Assembly: GCA_031539165.1 (NCBI GenBank)
Contig: JAVKLK010000001.1
Location: 1-16,729, forward strand
DNA from: CAIVSN01 sp031539165
GTDB lineage: Bacteria; Patescibacteriota; Gracilibacteria; BD1-5; UBA2023
DNA: 16,729 nucleotides
Reading direction: 5' to 3'
The position numbers were made by a program, and so were the translations under genes. Every line of letters starts with the position of its first letter. The stretch's first letter is position 1. Positions 9,557-16,729 of the stretch are shown here, in pieces. The notes beneath the pieces were generated by a model. That model saw nothing but the letters and a program-made list of their open reading frames with translations. It had not been told where the DNA came from and made no database searches.

Positions 9557-11017
9557 TTAACGGGCATATTCAATAATACGCTTCTCTCGGATGAGGTTTA
9601 CTTTCACTTCTCCTGGATAGCTGAGGTTTGCTTCGATTGAGCCGGCAATTTCTTGTGCAAGTTTTTCTGCGGCAAGATCAGAGATGGTATCTGCATCAAC
9701 AAATACCCGTACTTCTCTTCCTGCGGAGAGGGCAAAAGCTTTGGAAACTCCACTAAAGCTCATAGCAATATTTTCCATTTCCTGGATTCGTTTCACGTAT
9801 TCTTCTGCATTCATTCTTCTTGCACCAGGACGAACCGCACTTATCGCATCAGCTATTTGAACGATTTTCGTTTCGATACAAATCTGTGGCACGCCATCAT
9901 GATGCCCCTCAATAATATTAGTAAGCTTTTCATCGAGATTGTACTTTCGAGCAATCTTCCCTCCTATTTCTGGATGAGTTCCTTCTATGTCGTGGTCGAG
10001 GGATTTCCCTATATCATGGAGAAGTCCTCACTTCAGAGCCAGTCCAGCATCCGCTCAAATGAGCTTTGCAATAGCCTCGGCAATATAGGCAACCTCCTTT
10101 GAGTGCATGAGAATATTCTGTCAGTAACTCGTTCGAAACCGAAACTTCCCAATGAGTGGTATGATTTCTTCAGGAATTCCGATAATCCCCATTTCATTCA
10201 ACGTTTTTTGTCCCAAGTCGTAGATAAGTTTTTCTGCCTCTTTTTGATTTTCTTCAACAATTTCCTCGATGCGAGCAGGTTGAATTCTTTTGTCTTCAAT
10301 AAGAGCTTCAAGAGATTTTTTCGCAATGTATCTTCGAAACAGATCGAAGCTCGAAATAAAGACAGTGTCGGGAGTGTCATCAATAATAAGAGAAACTCCC
10401 GTTGATCGTTCAAAGGCGATAATATTCCTTCCTTCTTTTCCGATGAGTTTCCCTTTTATGTCGTCGGATTCAAGGTGAATGATGGTTTGAGTGGTTTCTC
10501 CGGTAACATCTCAAGCGTACTGCTGGATTGATTTGATGATAATTTCTCTCGCAATCTCTGCTTCTCGTACGTGAAGGTCTTTTTTCTTTTTTTCGAGAAG
10601 CCCAAGAATATCTGATTCAAAACGCTCCTCTGTTCGTTTTAGGAGAAGCTCTCGCGCTTCTGACTCAGAGAGATTTGAAACTCGAGAAAGTTCTGTTCGC
10701 AGTGCTTCTGCATCTCGTTCTTGCCGAAGTATCGCCTCGTCGAGAGACTGTTCTTTTTCTCGAAGCGTTTCAAATTTCTTCTCTATTTCTTCAAAGCGAC
10801 GATCAATTCGCTCCTCTCGGGCAATATTTTTTTGTTCGAGCTCCAGAATTCGCTGCTCCTTTTCTTTTAGATCTTTTTTGTCTCGTTCAAGAGATGCTCG
10901 GTATTCTGAATCTACCGATGCCTTGTATGTTCCAAACCGCTTCAAAGAAACTGCATAGACTCATCCTCCAGCAAGGATGCCCCCGATAAGAAGGGCAAGG
11001 AAAAACATTGGATTCAT
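9557..11017 (-). CDS. rny: Ribonuclease Y
   Basis: Membrane-anchored endoribonuclease that starts mRNA decay. The 486 codons read: an N-terminal membrane helix (MFFLALLIGGILAGGGVYA, one Gly by TGA), a long charged coiled coil (about 30-150), a KH domain with the GKLIGKEGRN loop near residues 191-201, and the metal-dependent HD domain with H334-D335 in GGLLHDIGKS. The glycine just before this motif (G330) is encoded by TGA, as is G169. The C-terminal RNase Y domain ends in REKRIIEYAR. Length is slightly below the usual ~520. ATG 11015-11017 is chosen for the full anchor; ATG 11008 is an alternative. A candidate promoter lies at 11080-11106. The Lgt-like gene follows after 5 bases. Identity is firm. 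Confidence 0.96.
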
Positions 11018-11079
11018 TGTTGAATGTGTAAGAGAGAACTTCCGAAACCTCGAAAGCATTTCAATTCTGCGCTTGTGAT

Positions 11080-11106
11080 AGGATACTGAAATTTTGGATA
11101 TGTCAA
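11080..11106 (-). promoter_or_regulatory. Candidate sigma70-type promoter for rny
   Basis: On the minus strand a perfect TTGACA box occupies 11106-11101, followed after a 15-base spacer by TATCCT (11085-11080). The spacer is short and the -10 matches 4 of 6. It would place the transcript start about 55 bases before the rny ATG. Confidence 0.35.
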
Positions 11107-11151
11107 AGGAACGCCCGCTTGCTTTTTCCTAAATTTTAGCATTATGGAGCC

Positions 11152-11637
11152 ATGTCAAAAGCTCTTTGTACCGAATGTCAATTTCTCTATGATTCCCGCC
11201 AAGGAATCCCGGAATTTCATATTGCAGCAGGAACGCCTTTTGGCGCTGCAGATGATAGTATCTTTTCTTGTCCTCAGTGTGGATCATCCAAAGATATGTT
11301 TATGGAGATACAAGAATCTCCCGTGGAAGTCGAAGATCCAAATGATCTTACTGAGATGGAAGCGGAGCATGTTCCACTCTTCTTTTTTGAGAATGAGGAG
11401 CTTGTTGTTCGTGTTGGAGCTGCGGGTATGGAGCATCCGCAAGAAGTGGATCATAGTATAGAGTGGATAGAAATTCGAGATGGAGCTGACGAAGTTGTCG
11501 AACGTGTCTACTTTGGCGAAAATGAATCCCCTGAAGCTCGATTCTCTCTTGATGAAGATGAGGAATTCTCGGTATTTGCATGTTGTAGTGAACATGGTAT
11601 TTGGAAATGAATTTCCCATGAAAGTACAGGTTTGTAA
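11152..11637 (+). CDS. Rubredoxin-superoxide reductase fusion (161 aa)
   Basis: Cytosolic enzyme expected to reduce superoxide to peroxide without making oxygen, using electrons from its own rubredoxin domain. Residues 1-52 are a rubredoxin: C6-x2-C9, GIPEFHIAAGTPF, C40-PQ-C43-G, KDMF. Residues 70-161 match the neelaredoxin/SOR domain: H73 (HVP), H95 and H101 (HPQEVDHSIEWIEI), C145 and H148 (CSEHGIW), the expected four-His one-Cys iron site. The Glu-Lys pair that normally precedes the first His (EKHVP) is Ala-Glu here, which should affect the catalytic lysine role. Gly153 is coded by TGA; the frame ends at TAA 11635. Classic desulfoferrodoxin has a different N-terminal centre (CxxC...CC). It heads a five-gene plus-strand run, and the ferredoxin gene overlaps its end by 20 bases. 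Confidence 0.9.
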
Positions 11638-11887
11638 GGGGCGCTCTTGCACGGAGAAAGGTGCTCAATATGTAGAGCGCCGTCTCATGGCTGATGTGGA
11701 TCGACTTTGGTCGAATATCCCAGATGTTCAGATTGAGTCTTGTCTGTGTCAGGGGAAATGTCAGCAAGCCCCCAATGTTTTGTTTGAAGGAGTACTTATT
11801 TCTCGGGCCAATCCGGTTGTTGCAAGTGAACAACTTACGAATAGACTCAAACAGTATATTTCTTCAAAATCAGCAAAATGAAAGTAG
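11618..11887 (+). CDS. Thioredoxin-like [2Fe-2S] ferredoxin (89 aa)
   Basis: Small electron carrier of the NuoE/HoxE-like, thioredoxin-fold ferredoxin family. The cluster ligands are visible as VCKGRSC near the N-terminus (C-x4-C) and CLCQGKCQQAPNVLFEG in the second half (the C-x3-C type pattern before the conserved Pro). ATG 11618 gives the usual MKVQVC start; ATG 11594 in the same frame would add eight residues. Near the end a TGA is read as Gly and the gene stops at TAG 11885, overlapping the era start by 10 bases. Its place between superoxide reductase and era suggests it supplies or draws electrons in the same redox unit; the partner is not known. Confidence 0.85.
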
Positions 11888-12720
11888 GATTTGTTGCCCT
11901 AATTGGAAGACCAAACTCGGGGAAATCCACCCTCTTGAATGCTTGCATTGGAGAATCTCTTGCACCAGTAAGTCCAGTACCAAACACCACTCGTGTTGGA
12001 CTGAGGGGAATCTATACGACGGAGCAGACTCAGATTATATTTATTGATACTCCGGGTTTTCAAATGCAGGACGATCTCATGGGGACAAAGATTCGAAAGG
12101 AAACAGTTACCGCTCTCAAGAAGGCGGATGTTATTTTGAGAATTGTGGATGCCTCTCGTCCAGCGGGGGAAGAGGATGCTCGAATCGATGAGCTGCTTGC
12201 CTTCATGGGAGGCAAAGTCCTTCTCGTTTATACAAAGTGTGATCTTCCTATTGTTCAAAGTCCGAAAGAGGAGAGTATTTGTGTTAAAAAATGAGCTATA
12301 CCAGTCGAAGTTCTCGTATCTCGAATAGCGAAACTTCTTCCGGAGTGAGAGAGGCTCTACGACCCAGAGTACTATACAGATATTCCTCCAAGTGTACGAA
12401 TCGGTGAAATTATTCGAGAACAGGCGATTCTGCGAGTGAAACAAGAAATCCCCCATGCGCTCTATGTTCATGTCGAAGATATCGAGCACACCGAGAGGCA
12501 GATTCGGATTCTTGCGTATGTTGTAGTAGAACGGGAATCTCAAAAGATTATCGTAATAGGGAAAGCGGGGGCAATGATACAGGCTATAGGGTATGAGTCG
12601 AGGATGCGCATAGAAGAAATGTATGAGAAGCCCGTGTTTCTGCAGCTTCGAGTTCGCGTCGAACCGAATTGGACGAAGAATCCAAGAACTATAGAGCGTT
12701 TATTTCAACAACATGCTTAA
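11878..12720 (+). CDS. era: GTPase Era
   Basis: Ribosome-assembly GTPase that binds the 3' end of 16S rRNA. The G1 motif is GRPNSGKS (10-17), G2 T38, G3 DTPG (57-60), and G4 TKCD (119-122; Thr replaces the usual Asn). The C-terminal KH domain holds IIREQ, VVVERESQKIIVIGKAGAMI (GKAG at 228-231) and VRVEPNW. Two TGA-coded glycines join the G domain to the KH domain; without them the gene would look split into two. At 280 residues it is slightly shorter than the E. coli protein (301). The start overlaps the ferredoxin gene by 10 bases and the end overlaps the Rrf2 gene by 8, so the genes are likely translated from one message. Confidence 0.96.
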
Positions 12721-13084
12721 GCTGAGTGCAAAGTCCGAATATGCTCTTCTCTTAGTGAGATATCTTTTGGATAGACAAAATCAGCGACACTCTCTTACTC
12801 AGATTGCTCAGGATTTGAGTATCTCAGAGACACTTTTGAGAAAGATTACCTCGGATATTGTCCGAGCGGGAATATGTACCTCTCTTAAGGGAAGATTGGG
12901 GGGGATTCAAATTGCTCACTCAGACGTTATGGTCTATGACGTGCTTGGAGCTGTTGGGGAAGATCTTTCTGTCGCACTCTGCACGGAATCTTCCTGTACG
13001 AAGGAATCTTCTTGTAGAATTTCTCCCACTCTGAAACGGATTCAGAGAGGAATGGAGGCTCTTTTGAAAATAACTCGAGTATAA
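12713..13084 (+). CDS. Rrf2/IscR-family transcription regulator with three-cysteine loop
   Basis: Winged-helix DNA-binding regulator, 123 residues. The N-terminus LSAKSEYALLLVRYLL, the LTQIAQDLSISETLLRKITSDI recognition region and the wing RLGGIQIA are typical of Rrf2 proteins. After the dimerisation helix come C90, C95 and C101 (C-x4-C-x5-C), close to IscR C92/C98/C104, so it probably holds an Fe-S cluster and senses iron-sulfur or oxidative status. The cysteine loop DNA is an imperfect tandem repeat. No TGA is used. It overlaps era by 8 bases and is followed at once by the methyltransferase. Control of its own operon, with the superoxide reductase, is plausible but not shown. Confidence 0.88.
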   Translation: MLKLSAKSEYALLLVRYLLDRQNQRHSLTQIAQDLSISETLLRKITSDIVRAGICTSLKGRLGGIQIAHSDVMVYDVLGAVGEDLSVALCTESSCTKESSCRISPTLKRIQRGMEALLKITRV

Positions 13085-13711
13085 GTGACTTCCTACGATT
13101 TATTCGCCGATTCATTCGCTCAAACAAGGAAAAAACCGTGGCCCGATATAGCTGAACTTTTAGCACGGACAAAAAGTATTCGATCCGATTTTTGAGCGGT
13201 TCTCGATGTTTGATGTGGATCGGGGAGACTCTACGGAATACTCCAAGCAGAGCATAGTACAATGCATTCCTATCTCTGAGTAGATGCTTCGGGAGAAATG
13301 CTTCGTATTGCTCGTCAAGACTGGGGTAACTTTTTCCAGCAAACAGATATGCGAGAATTGAGCAGTATTTGAAAGAAATTTGATACGGTTTTTTTTGTGG
13401 CAAGTTTTCACCACATGATTCATACGGCTTCTCAAAAAAAAGTATTGGAGGAACTGAGGACCCTCCTTGCTCCCGATGGGATAGCGGTATTTCTGAATTG
13501 GCATCTTCTCACACAGAAAATGAGGGAAAAATACCCGAATCGAGAAGGGGGCGTGTGTCATATTCCATTTGCGGGGAACCCGAGGGAATACTATGCTTTT
13601 TCTCAGAAAGAATTGGAGCAGCTTTTTCAAGAACAGTCCTACCGAGTTCAGTATTCGGGGTATACGCAATCCCAACAAAACATCATCACTATTGTTTCCC
13701 CTCTGTTTTAG
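13085..13711 (+). CDS. SAM-dependent methyltransferase, Trm9/ALKBH8-like
   Basis: Class I methyltransferase, 208 codons. The N-terminal FADSFAQTRKKPWPDIAELL resembles the FxxTRxKPWP element of Trm9/ALKBH8-type tRNA wobble-uridine methyltransferases. Motif I is VLDVGCGSG (39-47; the first Gly is TGA), motif II GVDASGEM, and FDTVFFVASFHHM plus LLAPDGIAVFLNW complete the Rossmann core. GTG 13085 directly follows the TAA of the Rrf2 gene (TAAGTG), giving the full N-terminal element; without TGA as Gly only the C-terminal half would be seen. It ends at TAG, overlapping the convergent 202-residue gene by 23 bases. A role in tRNA modification is inferred from the N-terminal motif; another small-molecule substrate cannot be excluded. 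Confidence 0.85.
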
Positions 13712-14297
13712 ACGTTTTTTTGAGAGCGGTATAGATATCGACAGGAGCTCGTAGAGCATCGACGAGAAGATGCAAGATCAAAGAAAGAACTGCGAGCACT
13801 GAATCAAGAGCACCAACAAGCCCCCCCGTAAGATCGAGAATAAGATTTTTTCCAAGCTCGGAGTTCTCCAGTCTTCCCACAATTCAAAAGCGTTCTGAGA
13901 AAAATGTCCCTTGTTTCAGGCGAGAGGGGGCATGCTTCAGAACATTGCTGACATCAATACGCAGTTCTTTGATTCCCTCGGCAGCCCCTCTTCGAATAGA
14001 GTCTGACAGCGCAAGAAGATCTTCAAGAAATCGATCATTTGCTTGGTTACTTACTTTTTCACCGAGTTTTTCTTTGAGTGAAGCAAGGCTTCGAGAAGTT
14101 TCTACTGCAGTAAGAAGATCTCGAATTTCTCGCTGGGTAAATTTTGAACCCAACGTTTTGAGTCGAGAGGCGATTTCCCCCTCAAGCTTTTTTTTATCTG
14201 ACTCTTGAAGAATTCCCCCATGCATGGGGATTTCCTTTTGAATCTTTGCTGATTCATGGGGAGGGAGGGATTCAAGGGGATTTCGGCTTTCAGACAT
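13689..14297 (-). CDS. Unknown protein with C-terminal hydrophobic helix (202 aa)
   Basis: Not recognised. The frame from ATG 14295-14297 to TAG contains one TGA (Gly) after residue 137. The first 35 residues are polar and Pro-rich. Residues 36-130 are charged and helical (DKKKLEGEIASRLK; ASLKEKLGEKVSNQANDRFLEDLLAL). Roughly 153-185 form a hydrophobic stretch (GGLVGALDSVLAVLSLILHLLVDAL) that may be one or two membrane helices, with a basic tail. It begins 2 bases after the TPR lipoprotein stop and probably works with it at the membrane. The 3' end overlaps the methyltransferase by 23 bases. Confidence 0.72.
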
Positions 14298-14299
14298 GG

Positions 14300-15745
14300 C
14301 TAATTGGAGAGGGGGTTGTTGGACTCGGTGGAGAGAGCTCCAGTATTTTCAGTTTGCATTGTTGGAATTGAATTCAGAAGGGTTTCGGCCTCTTTTGCGA
14401 AGAATCATTCCGTATCAAATCCCACAGCATCCGTGAGGTACTGTTTGGCTATATCGTATTCTTTTTTATCAATAAACAAGCGCCCAAGTTCGAGGGAGGC
14501 AATAGCGTTTCGTCCATCGAGCAAGATTGCTTGACGAAGGAGCCCTTCCGCCTCATCTTGGTCACCACTTCTTCGGAGTGCTCCTCCGGCAAACGCAAGA
14601 ATATTTGCACTCTCGGGAAATTTTGAGCGTCATTTTTGGGCCCAGAGGTGCGCTTTGGAGTATTCTTCAGACTGGTTTGCAAGAAAGAGGGCGATTTCAA
14701 AGTCTTCTGCCGTTACATCTGGCTCATCAAGGAGGTATCGAAAGATTTTGAATGCTCCCTTGGTATCTCCGAGAAGGATATAGTTATAGATAAGTCTTCG
14801 CTCAAGTTCTGTCTTTGGAGAATACCCGTTGAGTACTGCATTATTGAAGTAGAGGTTTGATGTGGAGTAATCCTCTTTGTAATAGTTTACAATCCCAAGC
14901 ATATAGGCAACTTCTACGTCGGAAGGAGCGATTGTATAGTATCGTTCGAGAAGAGAAGCTGAGCTTGTATAATTCCCCAGCTCGTAATCCGAATATCCTA
15001 CCATTTTCAGAATGACTCGATAGTCAGGGCGTCTTTCGAGAATCTTGTTTCCGAGAACCTGGACTGCAAGGTAGGCCTTTTGTTCAAAGAGCTTTCCAAC
15101 GAGAAGCGCTTGTATATAGAGGGGATCTTCCGAAGTTACCGAGGCATTCTTCACGGTGTCTTTCAGTGAGGTTACGCGGGGATCATTGGATGGATTATCC
15201 TGAATCTTCTGCAGACATTGGTCGGGTTGCATGGTACAGTCATCAACTAGAGAAACGTATTCTTTTGTTCCTGCGGTAAAATTCATATGAGAGAGCACTT
15301 CTTTTCTATCAGCTCTTTCTGAATCGAGAAGAATTGATGCGATAATCCGCAACTTCGATGGCTCATCGAACTGGGATACGTCCATCTTGGTAAATATATC
15401 AGCAGCCTTTCGAAATTCTTTTAATTCGAAATACGCACTCGCGAGACGAACCGCCACTTTGGGGTCATCTTGTATTTGAGCGTAGGCTTTTTCGTAGAGT
15501 TGTACCGATTTGAGTGCGTCATTTCTTGCCTGATAGTAGTCTCATTTTCGGATGATAGCTCGCAGAGCAACTCGACGGCGAGCAATATCTATCTGACTCA
15601 ACGATCCAGTCTCATTTCCTGAGAGGGCTACTGACGTTTCCTGGGGATCTTTTGGAGCGCTTGATTGATCTTCTCCCATTCAGCAGGAAGAGAGAAGGAG
15701 GGCTACAAAACAACAGCAGATACAGGGAATATATCGATATTTCAT
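14300..15745 (-). CDS. TPR-repeat lipoprotein (481 aa)
   Basis: Exported scaffold protein. ATG 15743-15745 gives a lipoprotein signal peptide: basic MKYRYIP, a Cys-rich hydrophobic core, and lipobox LSSC with Cys21 followed by Gly. The mature part is helical with tetratricopeptide-like repeats along most of its length, for example YQARNDALKSVQLYEKAYAQ, VRLASAYFELKEFRKAADIF, YMLGIVNYYKEDYSTSNLYF and ASLELGRLFIDKKEYDIAKQYL. Several glycines are TGA-coded; the gene ends at TAG. TPR lipoproteins commonly hold envelope or secretion complexes together, but no specific partner is visible. The 202-residue gene follows after 2 bases. Its lipobox implies that this organism needs a working Lgt. Confidence 0.88.
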
Positions 15746-15775
15746 GGAATGGTGGATGAATTCAGACAAGTTTGT

Positions 15776-15803
15776 TTGACAAGAAGCAACTCTTTTATAC
15801 TAT
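15776..15803 (+). promoter_or_regulatory. Promoter of the tRNA-Ser(UGA) gene
   Basis: A perfect TTGACA box (15776-15781) is followed after 16 bases by TACTAT (15798-15803), with TATACT overlapping as an alternative. The tRNA begins about 53 bases beyond the -10, so a short leader is expected. It lies back-to-back with the lipoprotein gene. Confidence 0.5.
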
Positions 15804-15856
15804 ACGCAAGCTTTGAATTTCCACACGATTTTCTTACAGAAAATTGTATCGCATCT

Positions 15857-15944
15857 GGAGAGATGGCAGAGTGGTTTAATGCAACAGTCTTGAAAACTGT
15901 CGTGCCGCAAGGTACCCTGAGTTCGAATCTCAGTCTCTCCGCCA
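15857..15944 (+). tRNA. trnS: tRNA-Ser (anticodon UGA)
   Basis: An 88-base cloverleaf with encoded CCA. Acceptor GGAGAGA pairs with TCTCTCC. The anticodon stem ACAGT/ACTGT closes the loop CTTGAAA, anticodon TGA. A long variable arm, as in class II tRNAs, and the T-loop GTTCGAATC are present. It reads UCA/UCG-type serine codons and is unrelated to the TGA recoding, which needs a tRNA-Gly(UCA) not found in this window. Confidence 0.95.
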
Positions 15945-15960
15945 TTGTTCACAATCAACC

Positions 15961-15992
15961 AATCCAATCCGTTTTAGGGGTTGGATTTTTTT
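15961..15992 (+). terminator. Rho-independent terminator after tRNA-Ser(UGA)
   Basis: A 10-bp stem (15961-15970 with 15978-15987, one G-T pair) encloses a 7-base loop and runs into a series of T residues. It lies 16 bases beyond the tRNA CCA end, separating this tRNA from the next two. Confidence 0.75.
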
Positions 15993-16020
15993 ATACTGCA
16001 GATTCTTCTTGTAAAAAAAC

Positions 16021-16049
16021 TTGCATTTCCGGGTACTTTTTCACATAAT
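16021..16049 (+). promoter_or_regulatory. Promoter of the second tRNA unit
   Basis: TTGCAT (16021-16026), a 17-base spacer and CATAAT (16044-16049) lie 13 bases before tRNA-Ser(GCU). A CCGGG/CCCGG inverted repeat (16029-16033 and 16050-16054) brackets the spacer and -10, possibly by chance. Confidence 0.45.
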
Positions 16050-16062
16050 CCCGGCACTTTTT

Positions 16063-16155
16063 GGTGGGTTACTCAAGTGGCTGAAGAGGCGGGTTTGCTA
16101 AACCTGTAGGGTGCCGAAAGGTGCCGCGAGGGTTCGAATCCCTCATCCACCGCCA
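16063..16155 (+). tRNA. trnS: tRNA-Ser (anticodon GCU)
   Basis: A 93-base cloverleaf with encoded CCA. Acceptor GGTGGGT pairs with ATCCACC (one G-T). The anticodon stem CGGGT/ACCTG closes the loop TTGCTAA, anticodon GCT. There is a long variable arm (GGGTGCCGAAAGGTGCCGC region) and the T-loop GTTCGAATC. It reads AGC/AGU serine codons. Confidence 0.95.
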
Positions 16156-16186
16156 TTTTATATATAATTTTCCTTCGGGATCTTCC

Positions 16187-16262
16187 GGGCCTATAGCTCA
16201 GTGGTTAGAGCAGTCGGCTCATAACCGATTGGTCCCTGGTTCAATCCCAGGTGGGCCCACCA
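16187..16262 (+). tRNA. tRNA with CAU anticodon, probably tRNA-Ile2 (lysidine type)
   Basis: A 76-base cloverleaf with encoded CCA. Acceptor GGGCCTA pairs with TGGGCCC; the anticodon loop is CTCATAA. Its body closely follows E. coli ileX (AGCTCAGTGGTTAGAGCAG in the D-arm region, CTGGTTCAA in the T-arm), and it has the C4-G69 and C5-G68 pairs that TilS uses to recognise Ile2. It is therefore likely charged with isoleucine after lysidine modification. Elongator tRNA-Met remains the alternative. Confidence 0.85.
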
Positions 16263-16282
16263 TAGCGATACATAATAATTCT

Positions 16283-16323
16283 AAACCCCTCGTCTATACT
16301 ATAGTATAGACGAGGGGTTTTTA
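16283..16323 (+). terminator. Strong terminator: 38-base perfect palindrome
   Basis: Bases 16283-16320 are a perfect inverted repeat of two 19-base arms (left arm AAACCCCTCGTCTATACTA), followed by T residues. As RNA the last few central bases form the loop. It ends the tRNA unit 21 bases after the CCA. The A-rich left flank could let it act on both strands. Confidence 0.85.
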
Positions 16324-16729
16324 GGCCCCCTGAAAATACAACAGATTTCCAAAATTTAAGAAGATCTTATTATCTTATCTTCTATAAGATAGAAGAAGAG
16401 GGAGAAATTTACGGACTTTAGAGAGAGGAAAACCAAGAGGCAAACTCCCCTATTTTTCTCTATATCTTTACAAGAAGCTAGGCTCTCTCATGAAGACTCA
16501 AAGAACTTTCAATAAAATACAAAAAATCTTTTGACTCTCATCCAGAATTCTATATAAATTCACCACGTTTCGGGGGAGTGCCCCTGAAATTGCTCCTTAA
16601 CCCACACACAAGAAGGCGAAAGTCCTTCTTCGTGAGAATAAAAAAGATACAACCAAGTACAAAAAATAAAAATCCTTGGCCCATCTCACATTTCCCCCTG
16701 CTTCTCCCCAAGAGAAGTAAGCGAAATAC
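16324..16729. other. Gene-poor window edge with several hairpins
   Basis: No recognisable gene in about 400 bases. Hairpins seen: nested alternatives at 16371-16396 (8-bp TATCTTAT/ATAAGATA or TCTTCTAT/ATAGAAGA), a 9-bp stem at 16568-16589 and a 7-bp stem at 16610-16630. On the minus strand, 16550-16729 is open to the window edge and contains a hydrophobic segment (GFLFFVLGCIFFIL). It could be the end of a gene that begins outside the window, but this is weak. Confidence 0.4.

Noticed and set aside
11878..12294. era as a truncated pseudogene split by stop codons
   Set aside because: The apparent stops are TGA codons read as glycine; the full GTPase and KH domains are continuous.
11899..12543. 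214-residue minus-strand frame inside era
   Set aside because: Era motifs G1 to G4 and the KH domain are all encoded on the plus strand over the same bases.
13160..13759. 199-residue minus-strand frame across the methyltransferase
   Set aside because: The plus strand encodes a coherent methyltransferase with motif I restored by TGA as Gly.
16356..16691. A 111-codon code-25 frame on the minus strand starting ATG-TGA
   Set aside because: Unusual Cys/Trp-rich composition, no motif, and a competing frame in the same region looks more protein-like. With only two stop codons, open frames of this size arise easily.
1..16729. CRISPR arrays, insertion sequences, prophage or plasmid genes
   Set aside because: No regularly spaced repeats, transposase motifs, terminal inverted repeats or phage-type genes were seen.

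Overview
The window reads sensibly only if TGA is translated as glycine (genetic code 25). Under the standard code almost every gene is cut into fragments. With TGA as Gly, 18 protein genes run open, and the 17 whose ends lie in the window all stop at TAA or TAG. TGA sits at family-invariant glycines: the GlyA HKTLRGPRGG loop, motif I of a methyltransferase (VLDVGCGSG), and the HD site of RNase Y. Code 25 is known from the candidate-phyla bacteria Gracilibacteria (BD1-5) and Absconditabacteria (SR1), so the DNA most likely comes from one of these. CGA still falls at conserved arginines here, which argues against the Absconditabacteria clade in which CGA/CGG are thought to have changed meaning. 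Genes are tightly packed, often overlapping, and few have a clear Shine-Dalgarno sequence.

Layout. (1) 1-3968, minus strand: two small helical proteins, a 450-residue protein with a GspF/PilC-like N-terminus, coiled coil and C-terminal membrane helices, a 402-residue polytopic membrane protein, and M17 leucyl aminopeptidase (pepA, cut by the window edge). (2) 4121-7442, plus strand: membrane-anchored S41/PDZ protease (ctpA), serine hydroxymethyltransferase (glyA) and an unknown 229-residue protein. (3) 7363-11017, minus strand: RNase Y (rny), an Lgt-like membrane protein that lacks the usual catalytic residues, and a ComEC lacking the metallo-beta-lactamase domain. (4) 11152-13711, plus strand: a rubredoxin-superoxide reductase fusion, a thioredoxin-like [2Fe-2S] ferredoxin, Era GTPase, an Rrf2/IscR-type regulator with three cysteines, and a Trm9-like methyltransferase; consecutive genes overlap or abut. 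(5) 13689-15745, minus strand: a TPR lipoprotein and an unknown 202-residue protein. (6) 15857-16262, plus strand: three tRNA genes (Ser-UGA, Ser-GCU, and a CAU tRNA resembling Ile2), with promoters and terminators. (7) 16324-16729: a gene-poor edge with several hairpins.

How the parts may work together (inference): block 4 looks like an oxygen and iron-sulfur defence unit in an otherwise anaerobic cell. It would reduce superoxide through its own rubredoxin domain, with a possible Fe-S sensor in the same transcript, coupled to ribosome assembly (Era) and perhaps tRNA wobble modification. Block 3 combines RNA turnover with envelope and DNA-uptake functions. Block 1 holds the least familiar proteins and is the best candidate here for an undescribed envelope system.
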